This document shows, piece after piece, positions 7,039 through 17,213 of a DNA stretch of 21,558 nucleotides. The stretch is taken from NCBI GenBank assembly GCA_002686705.1, contig NYYH01000032.1, forward strand, positions 1 to 21,558, written 5' to 3'. The position numbers and the translations under genes are program-made. The first letter of the stretch is position 1. Every line of letters starts with the position of its first letter. The notes beneath the pieces are model-generated. The model was not told where the DNA came from and did no database searches. It saw nothing but the letters and a program-made list of their open reading frames with translations. This stretch comes from Bacteroidota bacterium (GTDB lineage Bacteria > Bacteroidota > Bacteroidia > Bacteroidales > F082).

Positions 7039-7072
7039 TTATGGGTACTTTAATACTTCTGAGAAAAAAGTC

Positions 7073-7080
7073 CAAATTTA
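7073..7080 (-). promoter_or_regulatory. Possible -7 box for gatE
   Basis: On the minus strand this reads TAAATTTG, a perfect TAnnTTTG match about 35 nt before the gatE start. No TTG is seen at the matching -33 position, so confidence is limited. Confidence 0.35.
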
Positions 7081-7146
7081 AGAAAAATGAAAAGCAGATA
7101 AATTGATAAGTTTTAAAAGTTTTGAATATTTGTATTAATTCTTGCG

Positions 7147-7179
7147 TTTGGATGTGTAGTGGTTTAATCCTTATTTTTG
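7147..7179 (+). promoter_or_regulatory. Predicted Bacteroidota-type promoter for the OstA-like gene
   Basis: TTTG at 7147-7150, a 21-nt spacer and TATTTTTG at 7172-7179 fit the Bacteroidota -33/-7 pattern. The transcript would start roughly 10-15 nt before the GTG at 7198. The same 21-nt spacer is seen in the marR promoter of this window. Confidence 0.5.
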
Positions 7180-7197
7180 TAGTATAAATTTTCATCT

Positions 7198-8739
7198 GTG
7201 GCAATTAAAATTAGGTTTATAATACTCTTAATAAGTGCATTTTTTATTTTGACAAATGTCATTGCACAGAAAAAATCCAGAGTAAACATTGAGCATGCTG
7301 ATTCTTTTAAGTATGATGCCAAATTTGGCAAAGATATTCAACGATTAATTGGCAATGTTGTTATTCGTCAGGATTCAACATTGTTTTATTGTGACAGTGC
7401 ATACATAAATGAAGTTAAAAACAGTTTTGAGGCATTTAGTAATGTTCACATAAAAGTAAATGATACGGTTGAAGTTTATGGATCACGATTGTTGTATGAT
7501 GGAAATTCAAAGATTGCCGAATTATTCGACAGTGTTAAACTTATCGATAAAAATACAGTACTAACTACTGATCATTTAATTTATAACAGAATTACAAAAA
7601 CTGCTTTGTACGACAATGGAGGGAAGATTGTGAATAAAGACAACATATTGATAAGTAGATGGGGTCTTTACTTTACGAAAACGCGTACATTTCATTTTAG
7701 AGATGATGTAGTTCTGACTAACCCTGATCAGGAAACATATTCTGACACCCTGATCTACAATACTAATAATGAAACCGCATATTTTCTGGGGCCCACTGTT
7801 ATAAGAGGAGAAGAAAGTATAATTTACTGCGAAAAAGGATGGTATGACACAAAAAATGATAAATCAAAACTCATTAAGCGACCTTCAATAGCGAATGCTG
7901 ATCAAACTATTGCCGCTGATAGTTTGTATTACGACAATAATACTTTTTTTGGTAAAGCAATGGGCAATGTTGTTATTACTGATACACTACGTAATGTTAT
8001 CCTTACTGGTAAAAGAGGAGAACTCTGGGATAAAAAAGGCATGTCATATGTAACTGATAGCGCAATTGCTATTACATACGACAGTGAAGATTCTCTTTTT
8101 ATCCATGCAGATACTATGTGGATGCACTTTGATAAAGATCGCAAAGCTAAAATGATGCGTGCTTATTATGGTGTACGGTTCTACCGTAAAAATCTCCAAG
8201 GCAAATGTGATTCTCTTGCTTATGACATGAACGATTCTACAATAAGGCTTTATAATCATCCTGTCCTTTGGTCAGGAAAAAACCAGTTAACAGCAGATTC
8301 GATCTCAATAGCAGTATCGGGAAGCCGGGCTGATTCTCTTATGATGTATAATACTGCGTTTATTGTTTCGAAAGATTCAACAGATTCATATAATCAAATT
8401 AGAGGTAAAAATATGACAGCATATTTTGTTAGAAATGAATTGGCAAAAATAAATGTGAATGGCAATGCTCAAACTGTTTATTTTGTTCGTGAAGAGGATG
8501 GTTATTTAATTGGTGTTGATTTAGCTGAGTCTAGTAGTATGACAGTGAGAATTAAAAACAACGAAATACAATCAATAACTTATCAATCGTCTGTAGATGA
8601 AGATATGTTTCCTGAAAAGGACCTAACTGAAAACGAAACAAAACTAAAGGGTTTTTCATGGCTTAATATTCTACGTCCTAAAAATAAGGAGGAAATTTTT
8701 ATAAGAGAAAAGCCAATTGATAAACCAGTCGAACGTTGA
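7198..8739 (+). CDS. OstA-like envelope protein (LptA/LptD N-terminal-type jellyroll)
   Basis: The 513-residue protein begins with a secretion signal (about residues 1-23, MAIKIRFIILLISAFFILTNVIAQ), so it is exported. The mature part shows the repetitive beta-strand pattern of OstA/LptA-type proteins, with successive units such as LIGNVVIRQDSTLFYCDSA, VEVYGSRLLYDG, TLIYNTNNETAYFLG and IAADSLYYDNNTFFGKAMG. Related proteins build the periplasmic lipopolysaccharide bridge, and Bacteroidota carry this longer form. A role in LPS transport or outer-membrane biogenesis is inferred from the family. The start is GTG at 7198. There is no upstream ATG, and this choice puts the signal peptide at the N-terminus. 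The gene converges on the MCE gene with 5 nt between the stop codons. Confidence 0.82.
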   Translation: MAIKIRFIILLISAFFILTNVIAQKKSRVNIEHADSFKYDAKFGKDIQRLIGNVVIRQDSTLFYCDSAYINEVKNSFEAFSNVHIKVNDTVEVYGSRLLYDGNSKIAELFDSVKLIDKNTVLTTDHLIYNRITKTALYDNGGKIVNKDNILISRWGLYFTKTRTFHFRDDVVLTNPDQETYSDTLIYNTNNETAYFLGPTVIRGEESIIYCEKGWYDTKNDKSKLIKRPSIANADQTIAADSLYYDNNTFFGKAMGNVVITDTLRNVILTGKRGELWDKKGMSYVTDSAIAITYDSEDSLFIHADTMWMHFDKDRKAKMMRAYYGVRFYRKNLQGKCDSLAYDMNDSTIRLYNHPVLWSGKNQLTADSISIAVSGSRADSLMMYNTAFIVSKDSTDSYNQIRGKNMTAYFVRNELAKINVNGNAQTVYFVREEDGYLIGVDLAESSSMTVRIKNNEIQSITYQSSVDEDMFPEKDLTENETKLKGFSWLNILRPKNKEEIFIREKPIDKPVER

Positions 8740-8744
8740 TTTAT

Positions 8745-9707
8745 TTAAAACAGTGAGAACCTTACGTATCTTTTCGGGTTTTTCTTAATGTCATTTAATA
8801 ATGAGTCAAGTGCTGTAGCCGACCTGTTTAATTCAAGGTATAAACTATCATCGTTAATTAGCATTCCAATCGTACCTTCACCGCTATTCACTTTATTAAG
8901 AACGGCTTGCATATCATCAAGTACTTTATTGGCCCGGGCAAAGGTTCCAGGAATTTCTGATTTAGATAAAGAATCACTTATTACTTTGAAGTTCTCTATT
9001 ATAGTACTAATGTTACCTTTATTTTCATTCAATGCGGTTGTTAACGAATCAAGATTTAAAAGAATTGCAGAAATACGCGAAGACTCTTCAACAACAAGAG
9101 TATCAATATTTGATGTGGCGTTTTGTAGGTTAGCAAATGTTTTATCAAGATGTTCAAAAGTTTCCTTCAGATTTTTTCGAGCTGTCTCGTTAAAAATAGA
9201 CTGAAATGCAATAACTAATGTGTCGATTGAACCCAATAAGGCTTCTGCCTTTTTCTTAATGGGTTGAACTTGAGCATTAACTTCAGCCATTAGTCCTGCT
9301 TCTACGCTTGTAGGAAGGGTGTCTCCTTCTTGCAGGATTGTTTTAGAATCACCAAGTACAAGTTCAATTGCTTTAGAACCCATTATGTCAGAACTGAATA
9401 TGCGAGCAACTGTATTTGAGGGTAATGGGAAATCAGAAGTAAGCATCATAGATACCATTATGTTACCCGACATATCAGGGTTAAAATAAACATTCTTAAC
9501 CTGACCTACTCGCAAGCCGTTTATCACAACAGGATTTGCTTTAATTAATCCGTTTACCTTTTCATAACTAGCATAGTAAATGTTTTCTTTTTGGAATAGG
9601 GCGGTACTTTTTAAGAAATTAAAACCCCATACAAATATTACAATTGCAGCTATAAAACTTGCTCCAATAATTATGGGCTTGGATCGTTTTTTCTTTGTTT
9701 CAGCCAT
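8745..9707 (-). CDS. MlaD/MCE-family lipid-transport protein
   Basis: The 320-residue protein has a cytoplasmic lysine-rich N-terminus and one membrane anchor (about residues 11-31, IIIGASFIAAIVIFVWGFNFL). A single MCE domain follows (about 38-120), with the typical VNGLIKANPVVINGLRVGQV and SSDIMGSKAIELVLG stretches. The rest is predicted to be mostly helical or coiled coil. MCE proteins of the MlaD type form hexameric rings that carry phospholipids between inner and outer membrane as part of an ABC transporter. No MlaE or MlaF homologue is present in the window. The amidase gene lies 176 nt upstream on the same strand, a pairing that suggests envelope maintenance. Confidence 0.88.
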   Translation of the reverse strand: MAETKKKRSKPIIIGASFIAAIVIFVWGFNFLKSTALFQKENIYYASYEKVNGLIKANPVVINGLRVGQVKNVYFNPDMSGNIMVSMMLTSDFPLPSNTVARIFSSDIMGSKAIELVLGDSKTILQEGDTLPTSVEAGLMAEVNAQVQPIKKKAEALLGSIDTLVIAFQSIFNETARKNLKETFEHLDKTFANLQNATSNIDTLVVEESSRISAILLNLDSLTTALNENKGNISTIIENFKVISDSLSKSEIPGTFARANKVLDDMQAVLNKVNSGEGTIGMLINDDSLYLELNRSATALDSLLNDIKKNPKRYVRFSLF

Positions 9708-9883
9708 TTTTTAAAAACGCTAAGTTAATCAAAATGTTATTTGAGATGGATATATATTAATTTTTTTTGTACCTCTTTAAACATAATATGCTTGATCGAT
9801 TTGTGTTATTGAACCGAGTTGGCTTTCTATACGGTGTCACGTAATTATACCATTGTTATTCTGCACAATAAATACTTAATTCA

Positions 9884-11023
9884 CTATTTCTTTTCTAGTA
9901 ACTTTGCTTCTTTGAGGCTAATTCTTTTACTTTTATTGAAGCATACTACAAATGCATCAGAAAATCCCGATGACCTTATCTTTTTCTTGTGAGTAATTGC
10001 CTGATTTTGATTTGAAAAACTTCCCGAAGTATACTTATACATGCCATTATGAACATAGTAAGAGATATCTTCAATATCTTTAAATTTAGGATGGGACAAT
10101 GGCAATTTTTTAGGGCTTGCGTAAAATTGCACACGGTATATAACGACATTTATTGCAACAGGTTCCTTTGATGATTCACTTTTTATGTCTTTTGGCTCAA
10201 CTTTCAGAGCCTTTTTGCGATATTCATAAGCATTATTTTCTTTTTCAAATTCCTTTTTATACTCTTTAAAAGCTCTATAAATTGCCGATGCTAAATAAAC
10301 CTGTCCTTCTTTCGATCTGAGGAATTTTTCCTCTTTAGGGTTACTTAAATAACCGAGCTCAACAAGAACTGAAGGCATAGAAGTTTTCCACAGCACTAAA
10401 AAACCAGCTTGATGGACACTTCTGTCCTTTCGTCCAGCTCTTTCGCTAAATTGTCTTTGAATCTTTTCAGCTACAACTAAACTTTTATCCAGCTTATCTC
10501 CTTGAAATAAGGTGAGACTGATTAATGATTCAGGTGAATTAGGATCAAAGTTGTCATATCTATCGGCAGCATCTTCTTCAAGTAGTATTGCAGCATTCTC
10601 CTTCATGGCAACATCCATATTTCTTTTTGTTCGATTATCTTCAATTCCCAGAACATATGTTTCTGTTCCGTAAATTTTTGAAGAAGGATTTGCATTACAA
10701 TGTATGGATATGAAGAGATCGGCATTGTTTGAATTTGCAATTTCACCACGTTTATGTAAAGGGATGAATTTATCTGTAGAGCGAGTATAAATTACTTTAA
10801 CATTTGGAAAATTCTTTTTGATGTAACCTCCTGTTTTTAATGCAACCGAAAGGACAATATCCTTTTCACGGGCATATTTACTGCTTGCTCCTGGATCTTT
10901 ACCGCCATGGCCTGCATCAATCACTACAGTTTTAATCTTGCTTCCCTTTTGTGCATAAAGAGGTTGAAAAACAAAAATAAATCCTGTAAATATTAAAAGT
11001 ATTATCCAACAATAGTTTTTCAA
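9884..11023 (-). CDS. N-acetylmuramoyl-L-alanine amidase (Amidase_3) with SPOR-like tail
   Basis: This secreted zinc amidase cuts the amide bond between MurNAc and the stem peptide of peptidoglycan, typically during cell separation. The 379-residue protein has a signal peptide (about 1-25). The catalytic domain starts at VVIDAGHGGKDPGA, with probable zinc and catalytic residues H39, E53, H108 (in SIHCNAN) and E222 (in VLVELGYLSN). After a charged linker (about 250-290), the C-terminal part (about 295-370), with VIYRVQFYASPKKLPL and YKYTSGSFSNQNQA, resembles a SPOR-type domain that binds denuded glycan at the septum. It is upstream of, and in line with, the MCE gene. The SPOR assignment is less certain than the amidase call. 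Confidence 0.9.
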   Translation of the reverse strand: MKNYCWIILLIFTGFIFVFQPLYAQKGSKIKTVVIDAGHGGKDPGASSKYAREKDIVLSVALKTGGYIKKNFPNVKVIYTRSTDKFIPLHKRGEIANSNNADLFISIHCNANPSSKIYGTETYVLGIEDNRTKRNMDVAMKENAAILLEEDAADRYDNFDPNSPESLISLTLFQGDKLDKSLVVAEKIQRQFSERAGRKDRSVHQAGFLVLWKTSMPSVLVELGYLSNPKEEKFLRSKEGQVYLASAIYRAFKEYKKEFEKENNAYEYRKKALKVEPKDIKSESSKEPVAINVVIYRVQFYASPKKLPLSHPKFKDIEDISYYVHNGMYKYTSGSFSNQNQAITHKKKIRSSGFSDAFVVCFNKSKRISLKEAKLLEKK

Positions 11024-11271
11024 AGTATAGTCTTTAATGGTTGTGAATAAATTTCAACTTTAAATAATTGCCAAGAATATTAATCAAAAGTATATCAAAG
11101 CAAATTCAAAATAATAATACGCGGAGTTAATTATTAACAAGACTTAGTTATTATTTCTTACACTAATAAAAACGTAATGGGCTATTGGAAATTGCTTTTT
11201 TAAATATCAAGTATAAATTATGGATGTTTATGCTTTTTTGAGCATATCCTTAAAAATAATCCCAAAAATAC

Positions 11272-11303
11272 TTGACATGCATAGCATTATTGTTGTAAAT
11301 TTG
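11272..11303 (+). promoter_or_regulatory. Predicted promoter of the marR-fad operon
   Basis: TTG at 11272-11274, a 21-nt spacer and TAAATTTG at 11296-11303 match the Bacteroidota -33/-7 consensus. The start of transcription would be about 15-20 nt before the marR ATG. It lies in the 304-bp gap between the divergent amidase and marR genes, in which I see no gene. Confidence 0.6.
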
Positions 11304-11306
11304 CAA
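11293..11306. promoter_or_regulatory. Candidate MarR operator overlapping the -7 box
   Basis: The 14-bp sequence ttgtaaatttgcaa is a near-perfect palindrome (12 of 14 positions symmetric) that covers the -7 element. Binding of a dimeric regulator here would block transcription. That the neighbouring MarR protein is the ligand is inferred from position. Confidence 0.45.
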
Positions 11307-11327
11307 TGTACGCATAATAGTTAGTAT

Positions 11328-11789
11328 ATGATTGTAGAAGACACGGTAGATTTTCACCTTCGCTCAACACTTTTCGCTATGCGAAGGATGTATAACCTAA
11401 TAGCACTTGAAAATGGTATTACTCAAGGCATTGGATACGCACTTATCAATATTGGAGAGGAGGGAATACCTGCCACAAAAATTGCTCCGTTGATGGGTAT
11501 GACAAGCTCTAGTTTAAGCCGAATGTTGAAAACGATGCAGGATGAAGGAATGATATACCGTCAACCTGATAAGGATGACAAACGAATTGTTCGAATATTC
11601 CTCACTGTTGAAGGAGAAATATTAAGAGACAGAGTAGAACAAGTAGTGCTAAATTTTAATAATGAACTCTTTAAGAAGTTGGATATTGAAGATTTACGTG
11701 CATTCGAAAGAGTCAATAATATTATTAAGGAACAGGTAAAACAAGAAATAGCTATACGACAAAATAATGGTAACCGTAAAGTGAAATAA
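11328..11789 (+). CDS. MarR-family transcriptional regulator of the fad operon
   Basis: The 153-residue protein shows the MarR winged-helix layout. N-terminal dimerisation helices are followed by a helix-turn-helix around residues 58-80 (IAPLMGMTSSSLSRMLKTMQ), with SSSLSRMLKTM as recognition helix. The wing is RQPDKDDKRIVRIFLT, with the family's conserved D-x-R pattern, and C-terminal dimer helices complete the fold. It is the first gene of the beta-oxidation operon, 11 nt before fadN, and its promoter carries a palindrome. By analogy with other fatty-acid regulators it may respond to acyl-CoA or a related metabolite, but nothing in the sequence identifies the ligand. Confidence 0.88.
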   Translation: MIVEDTVDFHLRSTLFAMRRMYNLIALENGITQGIGYALINIGEEGIPATKIAPLMGMTSSSLSRMLKTMQDEGMIYRQPDKDDKRIVRIFLTVEGEILRDRVEQVVLNFNNELFKKLDIEDLRAFERVNNIIKEQVKQEIAIRQNNGNRKVK

Positions 11790-11800
11790 AATATTTAAAC

Positions 11801-14203
11801 ATGATACGTAGAATAAAAAAAGTAGCAGTCTTGGGTTCGGGCGTAATGGGATCAGGAATTGCATGCCATTTTGCAAATATTGGAACAGAAGTTTTGCTCA
11901 TTGATATTGTTCCAGGAGAGTTAAATGGAAAGGAAAAAACAGCGGGAATGAGCCTCGATGACAAAGCAGTAAGGAATCGTATTGTAAATGATTCGCTCAA
12001 TGCCATGCTAAAATCAAAACCATCTCCAATTTACAAACAGGAATTTGCAAAGCGTATTACTACAGGAAATTTTGATGATGATCTTCAAAAAATATGCGAT
12101 TATGACTGGGTTATAGAAGTGGTAATAGAAAGATTGGATATTAAGAAATCGATTTTTGAGAGAGTGGATAAACTGCGTAAGTCGGGTTCATTAATAACCA
12201 CCAATACTTCTGGAATATCTGTTGAAGAAATGATTGTAGGACGAAGTGAGGATTTTCAAAAGAATTTCTGTGGTACACACTTCTTTAATCCACCTCGCTA
12301 TCTACAGTTATTTGAAATTATCCCTACCAGCGAAACCAATCCTGAAGTAATTTCATTTTTAGAAGAATATTCAGCAAAATTTCTTGGGAAAACCCCTGTG
12401 ATTGCGAAAGATACACCAGCATTTATTGCAAATAGAATAGGTACCTTTTCAATAATGCATTTGTTTAATAATGTGCAAAATTACGACCTTACAATTCCTG
12501 AAATAGATAAACTTACGGGCCCTGTCATAGGACGCGCAAAGTCTGCTACTTTTAGAACTGCTGATATTGTAGGTTTAGATACTTTGGTACATGTTTCCAA
12601 TAATCTAAAAGAAACTACAAATGATGAGGCCAACAAGATATTCAACATTCCAGACTACCTTGTTAAGATGCTTGATAAGAAGTGGTTAGGTTCAAAGACC
12701 AAGCAGGGCTTCTTTAAAAAAGTTGTTGAAGATGGGAAAAAGAAATTCCTTTCAGTTGATTTCAAAACGCTTGATTACATTGAAGCTCCAAGACCGAGAT
12801 TTGGCGTTTTTGAAAAAACAAAAGATATTGATAATCCTGCTGAACGCATACCGATTTTATGTGCTGATAAAGGGAAAGTGGGTGATTTTTATAGAGCATC
12901 GTTTTATGCGTTATTTGAATTCAGTTCAAATCGTATTCCTGAAATAAGTGATGATATCTACAAAGTTGATGATGCCTTAAATGCAGGTTTTGGTTGGAAA
13001 TTAGGCCCTTTCCAAACCTGGGATGTATTAGGTGTTAAAGATACTGTTAAAGCAATGGAAGATGCTGGGTTAAAAGCAGCTAAGTGGGTATATGATATGC
13101 TTGCTGCAGGAATAACTTCATTTTACAAAGTTGAAAATGGCTTGAAATATTACTATGATATTTCATCAAAAGCATACAAGGTGATTCCTGGTCAGGAAGG
13201 AAGACTATCACTTGATGTGTTGCGTCAGACAAATGTTCTTTGGGAAAATGATGACCTAACAATTCTCGATTTAGGTGATGGAGTACTTAATGCAGAGTTC
13301 CATACTAAAATGAATACGATAGGAGCTGGAATTCTTGAAGGCCTGAATAAAGCAGTCGACATGACTGAAGCAGATTACAAGGCACTTGTAATTTCAAATG
13401 AAGGCGAACACTTTTCTGCCGGGGCAAATGTAGGGATGATATATATGCTTGCAATTGAGCAGGAGTGGGAAGAGTTGGATTTAGCAGTCCAGTGGTTCCA
13501 AAAAACAATGATGAGAATGCGTTATTCCTCGATTCCGATAATTGCTGCTCCACATGGTATGGCCTTAGGAGGAGGTTGTGAGCTTTGCTTGCATAGTGAT
13601 AAAGTTATTGCCCATGCAGAAACATATATGGGGCTTGTAGAGTTTGGTGTAGGACTCATTCCGGGAGGTGGTGGTACAAAAGAATTTGCTTTACGTCTGT
13701 CGGATGAACTTCAAGAAGGCGATATACGCACAAATGCCTTTCTCAATCGTTACCTGAGTATTGGACAAGCTAAGGTATCCACATCGGCTTATGAAGCTTT
13801 CGACCTAGGTTATTTAAGAACAGGTATAGATGAGGTTATAGTTAGCCGCGTATTTCAGCTGGCTTATGCTAAAAAAGCAGCTCTCCTTATAGCAAATAAA
13901 GGATATACAAAACCCACACCACGAAATGATATTAAAATACTTGGCAAGGAAGTTCTGGGGATGGTTTATGTAGGTGCAGATGGTTTCACAACTGGCAATT
14001 ACATGTCTGAGCATGATAAACTAATAGCTGAAAAGCTTGGTTTGGTAATGGCTGGTGGAGAAATTTCACAACCTCTTACGCAAGTATCCGAACAATATTT
14101 ACTTAATCTGGAGCGAAAGGCTTTTTTAGAACTATGCTCTACTCGAAAAACACTGGAAAGAATCCAGAGCCTGATTACAAAAGGAAAGATATTAAGAAAT
14201 TAA
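11801..14203 (+). CDS. fadN: 3-hydroxyacyl-CoA dehydrogenase/enoyl-CoA hydratase (FadN type)
   Basis: This bifunctional beta-oxidation enzyme hydrates enoyl-CoA and oxidises 3-hydroxyacyl-CoA with NAD+. The 800-residue protein has the dehydrogenase first: a Rossmann motif G12-S-G-V-M-G17, the conserved GTHFFNPP block with catalytic H160, and a C-terminal helical dehydrogenase part containing KTKQGFFKK. The crotonase domain follows (about 480-700), with catalytic glutamates E594 (GGGCEL) and E614 (LVEFGVGLIPGGGG), spaced 20 residues apart as in enoyl-CoA hydratases. This domain order is that of Bacillus FadN and the reverse of E. coli FadB. It is 11 nt after marR and 12 nt before fadA. Confidence 0.95.
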   Translation: MIRRIKKVAVLGSGVMGSGIACHFANIGTEVLLIDIVPGELNGKEKTAGMSLDDKAVRNRIVNDSLNAMLKSKPSPIYKQEFAKRITTGNFDDDLQKICDYDWVIEVVIERLDIKKSIFERVDKLRKSGSLITTNTSGISVEEMIVGRSEDFQKNFCGTHFFNPPRYLQLFEIIPTSETNPEVISFLEEYSAKFLGKTPVIAKDTPAFIANRIGTFSIMHLFNNVQNYDLTIPEIDKLTGPVIGRAKSATFRTADIVGLDTLVHVSNNLKETTNDEANKIFNIPDYLVKMLDKKWLGSKTKQGFFKKVVEDGKKKFLSVDFKTLDYIEAPRPRFGVFEKTKDIDNPAERIPILCADKGKVGDFYRASFYALFEFSSNRIPEISDDIYKVDDALNAGFGWKLGPFQTWDVLGVKDTVKAMEDAGLKAAKWVYDMLAAGITSFYKVENGLKYYYDISSKAYKVIPGQEGRLSLDVLRQTNVLWENDDLTILDLGDGVLNAEFHTKMNTIGAGILEGLNKAVDMTEADYKALVISNEGEHFSAGANVGMIYMLAIEQEWEELDLAVQWFQKTMMRMRYSSIPIIAAPHGMALGGGCELCLHSDKVIAHAETYMGLVEFGVGLIPGGGGTKEFALRLSDELQEGDIRTNAFLNRYLSIGQAKVSTSAYEAFDLGYLRTGIDEVIVSRVFQLAYAKKAALLIANKGYTKPTPRNDIKILGKEVLGMVYVGADGFTTGNYMSEHDKLIAEKLGLVMAGGEISQPLTQVSEQYLLNLERKAFLELCSTRKTLERIQSLITKGKILRN

Positions 14204-14215
14204 AAACATAAAATA

Positions 14216-15388
14216 ATGAATGCATATATAGTCGGTGGATACCGATCAGCAATTGGAAAAGCTCCTCGTGGTAGCTTTCGTTTTACACGACCTGATGATA
14301 TAGCTGCAGCAGTTATCAGGTACCTGATGAACGATTTTCCGCAAATTGACAAATCTAAAATAGATGATGTTGTAGTTGGAAATGCTTTCCCGGAAGCAGA
14401 AACTGGTTTTAATATGGGCAGGTTGCTTTCACTTATGGCGCTTGATACTATTGAAGTTCCTGGATCAACAGTTAATCGTTATTGTGCATCAGGGCTCGAA
14501 ACAATCGCAATTGCCTCGGCAAAAATTACTGTAGGATTAGCAGATATTGTAATTGCAGGAGGTGCAGAAACTATGTCAATGATAAACATGGGTGGATGGC
14601 GTATGGTACCAAATCCCGATATGGCTCGTGAACACCCTAAGTGGTTTCTCAACATGGGATTGACATCTGAGATGGTTTCAAAAGAATACAAAGTAAGTCG
14701 ACAAGCACAAGATGAATTTGCTGTTAAGTCAGTTAATAAAGCATTAGCTGCAATTAAGGCAGGTAAGTTTAAAGATGAAATAGTTCCTATTACTATAAAA
14801 GAGAATTATTTTGATAACGGCTCGATGGAAAAACGCGAAAGAGTTTTCGATACAGATGAAGGTCCGCGACCTGGTACAACAATTGAAGGACTGTCCAAAC
14901 TTAAACCTGCATTTGCTGCCAACGGTAATTCCACAGCTGGAAACTCGTCACAAATGTCTGATGGAGCTGGTTTTGTTCTTGTTGTTTCTGAAAAGGCGTT
15001 AAAACAATATGACCTTACTCCAATTGCACGACTTGTTGACTATCAAGTTGCAGGAGTTGAGCCATATAAAATGGGAATAGGACCGGTAGCAGCTATTCCA
15101 AAAGTACTTGAACATTCAGGTCTTAGCTTACGTGATATAGATGGTATTGAACTAAATGAAGCATTTGCATCACAAGCCATTGCTGTGATGAATGAATTAA
15201 ATATAACTCCTGATATAGTAAATGTAAATGGTGGCGCAATTGCTCTTGGACATCCACTTGGTGCAACTGGTGCAAAATTAACGGTGCAATTATTACACGA
15301 ACTCAAGCGTACTAAGGGTAAATATGGTATGGTAACAATGTGTATCGGAATTGGACAAGGTGCAGCCGGAATTTTTGAGATATTGTAA
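14216..15388 (+). CDS. fadA: Acetyl-CoA C-acyltransferase (3-ketoacyl-CoA thiolase, FadA type)
   Basis: The thiolase performs the last step of beta-oxidation, splitting 3-ketoacyl-CoA with CoA to acetyl-CoA and a shortened acyl-CoA. The 390-residue length is usual. Catalytic residues are in place: nucleophile C90 in [10 protein letters not shown]346 in [15 protein letters not shown], and C376 in TMCIGIGQG. The NEAFASQ block and GGAETMSM are also conserved. It sits between fadN and fadE, matching the fadNAE order known from Bacillus subtilis. Confidence 0.96.
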   Translation: MNAYIVGGYRSAIGKAPRGSFRFTRPDDIAAAVIRYLMNDFPQIDKSKIDDVVVGNAFPEAETGFNMGRLLSLMALDTIEVPGSTVNRYCASGLETIAIASAKITVGLADIVIAGGAETMSMINMGGWRMVPNPDMAREHPKWFLNMGLTSEMVSKEYKVSRQAQDEFAVKSVNKALAAIKAGKFKDEIVPITIKENYFDNGSMEKRERVFDTDEGPRPGTTIEGLSKLKPAFAANGNSTAGNSSQMSDGAGFVLVVSEKALKQYDLTPIARLVDYQVAGVEPYKMGIGPVAAIPKVLEHSGLSLRDIDGIELNEAFASQAIAVMNELNITPDIVNVNGGAIALGHPLGATGAKLTVQLLHELKRTKGKYGMVTMCIGIGQGAAGIFEIL

Positions 15389-15424
15389 GAAAACAGACAA
15401 CAAAATAGTTGAAAGGAAAAGATT

Positions 15425-17209
15425 ATGAATGATAAAAAAGTTTTAAAAGGTGGGGAATTCCTTATTCGTGAAACAGAAGCAAAAGATATTTTTATCCCTG
15501 AAGAGTTTGACGAAGAACAACGCATGATGGCTCAAACATGTAGAGAATTCACAGAAACACAAGTTAACCCAAATATGGACCAACTTGAAAAACACGATCG
15601 TAAGTTGTTAAGGAAGCTTATGCAAGATGCTGGTGATCTAGGTATTTTGGGCATTTCAGTGCCTGAAGAATACGAAGGATTTGGCCAAAACTTTGTTACA
15701 TCTATGCTTACTACTGAAGAAATGGGTAAAGGGTATAGTTTTGCTGTTGCCTATTCAGCACATGTTGGTATTGGAACTCTCCCCATCTTGTATTATGGTA
15801 CCGAGGAGCAAAAACAAAAGTATATTCCTGGGTTAGCTAATGGGAAACTTGTTGGCGCCTATTGCCTTACTGAGGCAGATGCGGGTTCTGATCCGAACTC
15901 TGGGAAGGCAGAAGCCGTGCTTACCAAGGATGGAAAGTTTTATAATCTAAACGGTGTTAAAATATGGATTACAAACGGAGGAGTTGCCGATCTGTTTATT
16001 GTATTTGCTAAAGTAAAGGGTGATAAAAATCTTAGTGCTTTCATTATTGAGAAGGAGCTGAAAGGTTTAACTATTGGCGCTGATGAAGTAAAGATGGGGA
16101 TAAAGGGCTCAACTACAGTACAGCTTTATATGGACGATGTTAAAGTACCGGTTGAAAACATGTTGGGAGAACAAAATTCGGGATTTAAGATAGCCCTTAA
16201 TATTCTGAATTTGGGTAGAATCAAATTATCAGGTGCAACTGTTGGTGCTTGTAAGGCAACTATTGATAATGCTTTGAATTATGCAAACGAAAGAAAACAG
16301 TTTGGTTCTCCGATTTCGAACTTTGGAGCTATTAAATTCAAATTGTCAGAAATGGCAATACTAACTTTTGCCTCTGAATCACTTACATATCGTGCAAGTC
16401 AAAATATTGACGATGCAATTGCTGGATATATTGCTGATGGAATGGATAAAGGTAAAGCAAGCCTTGAAGGTATACGTCAATATGCTATCGAAGCCTCAAT
16501 CGCAAAAGTTTATGGCTCCGAAGTACTAGATTATATTGTTGACGAAGCGGTTCAGATATACGGTGGCATGGGTTATTCTGCAGAAACACTTGTTGAAAGA
16601 GCATATCGTGATTCGAGGATCAATCGAATTTTTGAAGGAACTAACGAAATAAATCGTATGGTAACTGTTGGAGAGCTATTGAAGCGTGGGATGAAGGGAG
16701 AACTTGACCTCATTACTCCTGCAAAAGCTGTAGCAAGTGAGCTGTTGGCAATACCAGATTTTGGGGCTGCAAGTCCAGGTTATTTTGAGGCTAAACACAC
16801 GATAATTACGAATTTAAAAAAATCGATATTGCTGGTAGCTGGGGCGGCATTACAAAAATACATGGATAAATTTGCCGATGAACAGGAAATTATCATGAAC
16901 TTGGCGGATATGATAAATTATACATATGCTGCTGAGTCTATGATGCTTAGAGTTGAAAAACTTAACAACTTGTATGATGATGATAAACTGTCACTTTATA
17001 AGGATGTGCTAGATATTTTCTTCTATGATGTTGCGCCCAAAATTCATAAATTTGGTATAGATGCGGTTAACTCATTTGCTGAAGGCGATGAACATATGGG
17101 CATGCTTATGGGGATGAAGCGATTTACAAAAGTACCTGGTGTAAATGTAGTATCCATACGGCGTAAAATTGCTGACCACATGATTTCAGCTAATAAGTAT
17201 AATCTTTAA
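15425..17209 (+). CDS. fadE: Acyl-CoA dehydrogenase with C-terminal extension (FadE type)
   Basis: This FAD enzyme oxidises acyl-CoA to trans-2-enoyl-CoA and passes electrons to electron-transfer flavoprotein. The 594-residue protein is longer than classical 380-residue dehydrogenases. It has the usual N-terminal helical and middle beta domains ([30 protein letters not shown]), then a helical FAD-binding domain with [10 protein letters not shown] and [12 protein letters not shown]. The catalytic base is probably E404 in [11 protein letters not shown]. About 170 further residues form the C-terminal extension seen in the FadE/VLCAD-like group. It lies 36 nt after fadA. The stop is followed by an intergenic repeat. 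Confidence 0.95.
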   Translation: MNDKKVLKGGEFLIRETEAKDIFIPEEFDEEQRMMAQTCREFTETQVNPNMDQLEKHDRKLLRKLMQDAGDLGILGISVPEEYEGFGQNFVTSMLTTEEMGKGYSFAVAYSAHVGIGTLPILYYGTEEQKQKYIPGLANGKLVGAYCLTEADAGSDPNSGKAEAVLTKDGKFYNLNGVKIWITNGGVADLFIVFAKVKGDKNLSAFIIEKELKGLTIGADEVKMGIKGSTTVQLYMDDVKVPVENMLGEQNSGFKIALNILNLGRIKLSGATVGACKATIDNALNYANERKQFGSPISNFGAIKFKLSEMAILTFASESLTYRASQNIDDAIAGYIADGMDKGKASLEGIRQYAIEASIAKVYGSEVLDYIVDEAVQIYGGMGYSAETLVERAYRDSRINRIFEGTNEINRMVTVGELLKRGMKGELDLITPAKAVASELLAIPDFGAASPGYFEAKHTIITNLKKSILLVAGAALQKYMDKFADEQEIIMNLADMINYTYAAESMMLRVEKLNNLYDDDKLSLYKDVLDIFFYDVAPKIHKFGIDAVNSFAEGDEHMGMLMGMKRFTKVPGVNVVSIRRKIADHMISANKYNL

Positions 17210-17213
17210 ATAG

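Noticed and set aside
8788..9204. 138-codon open frame on the plus strand
   Set aside because: It is antisense to the MCE gene, with low-complexity serine- and leucine-rich content typical of a shadow frame.
15043..15525. 160-codon open frame on the minus strand
   Set aside because: It lies antisense to fadA and the fadE start, whose catalytic motifs are clear, and shows no recognisable protein features.
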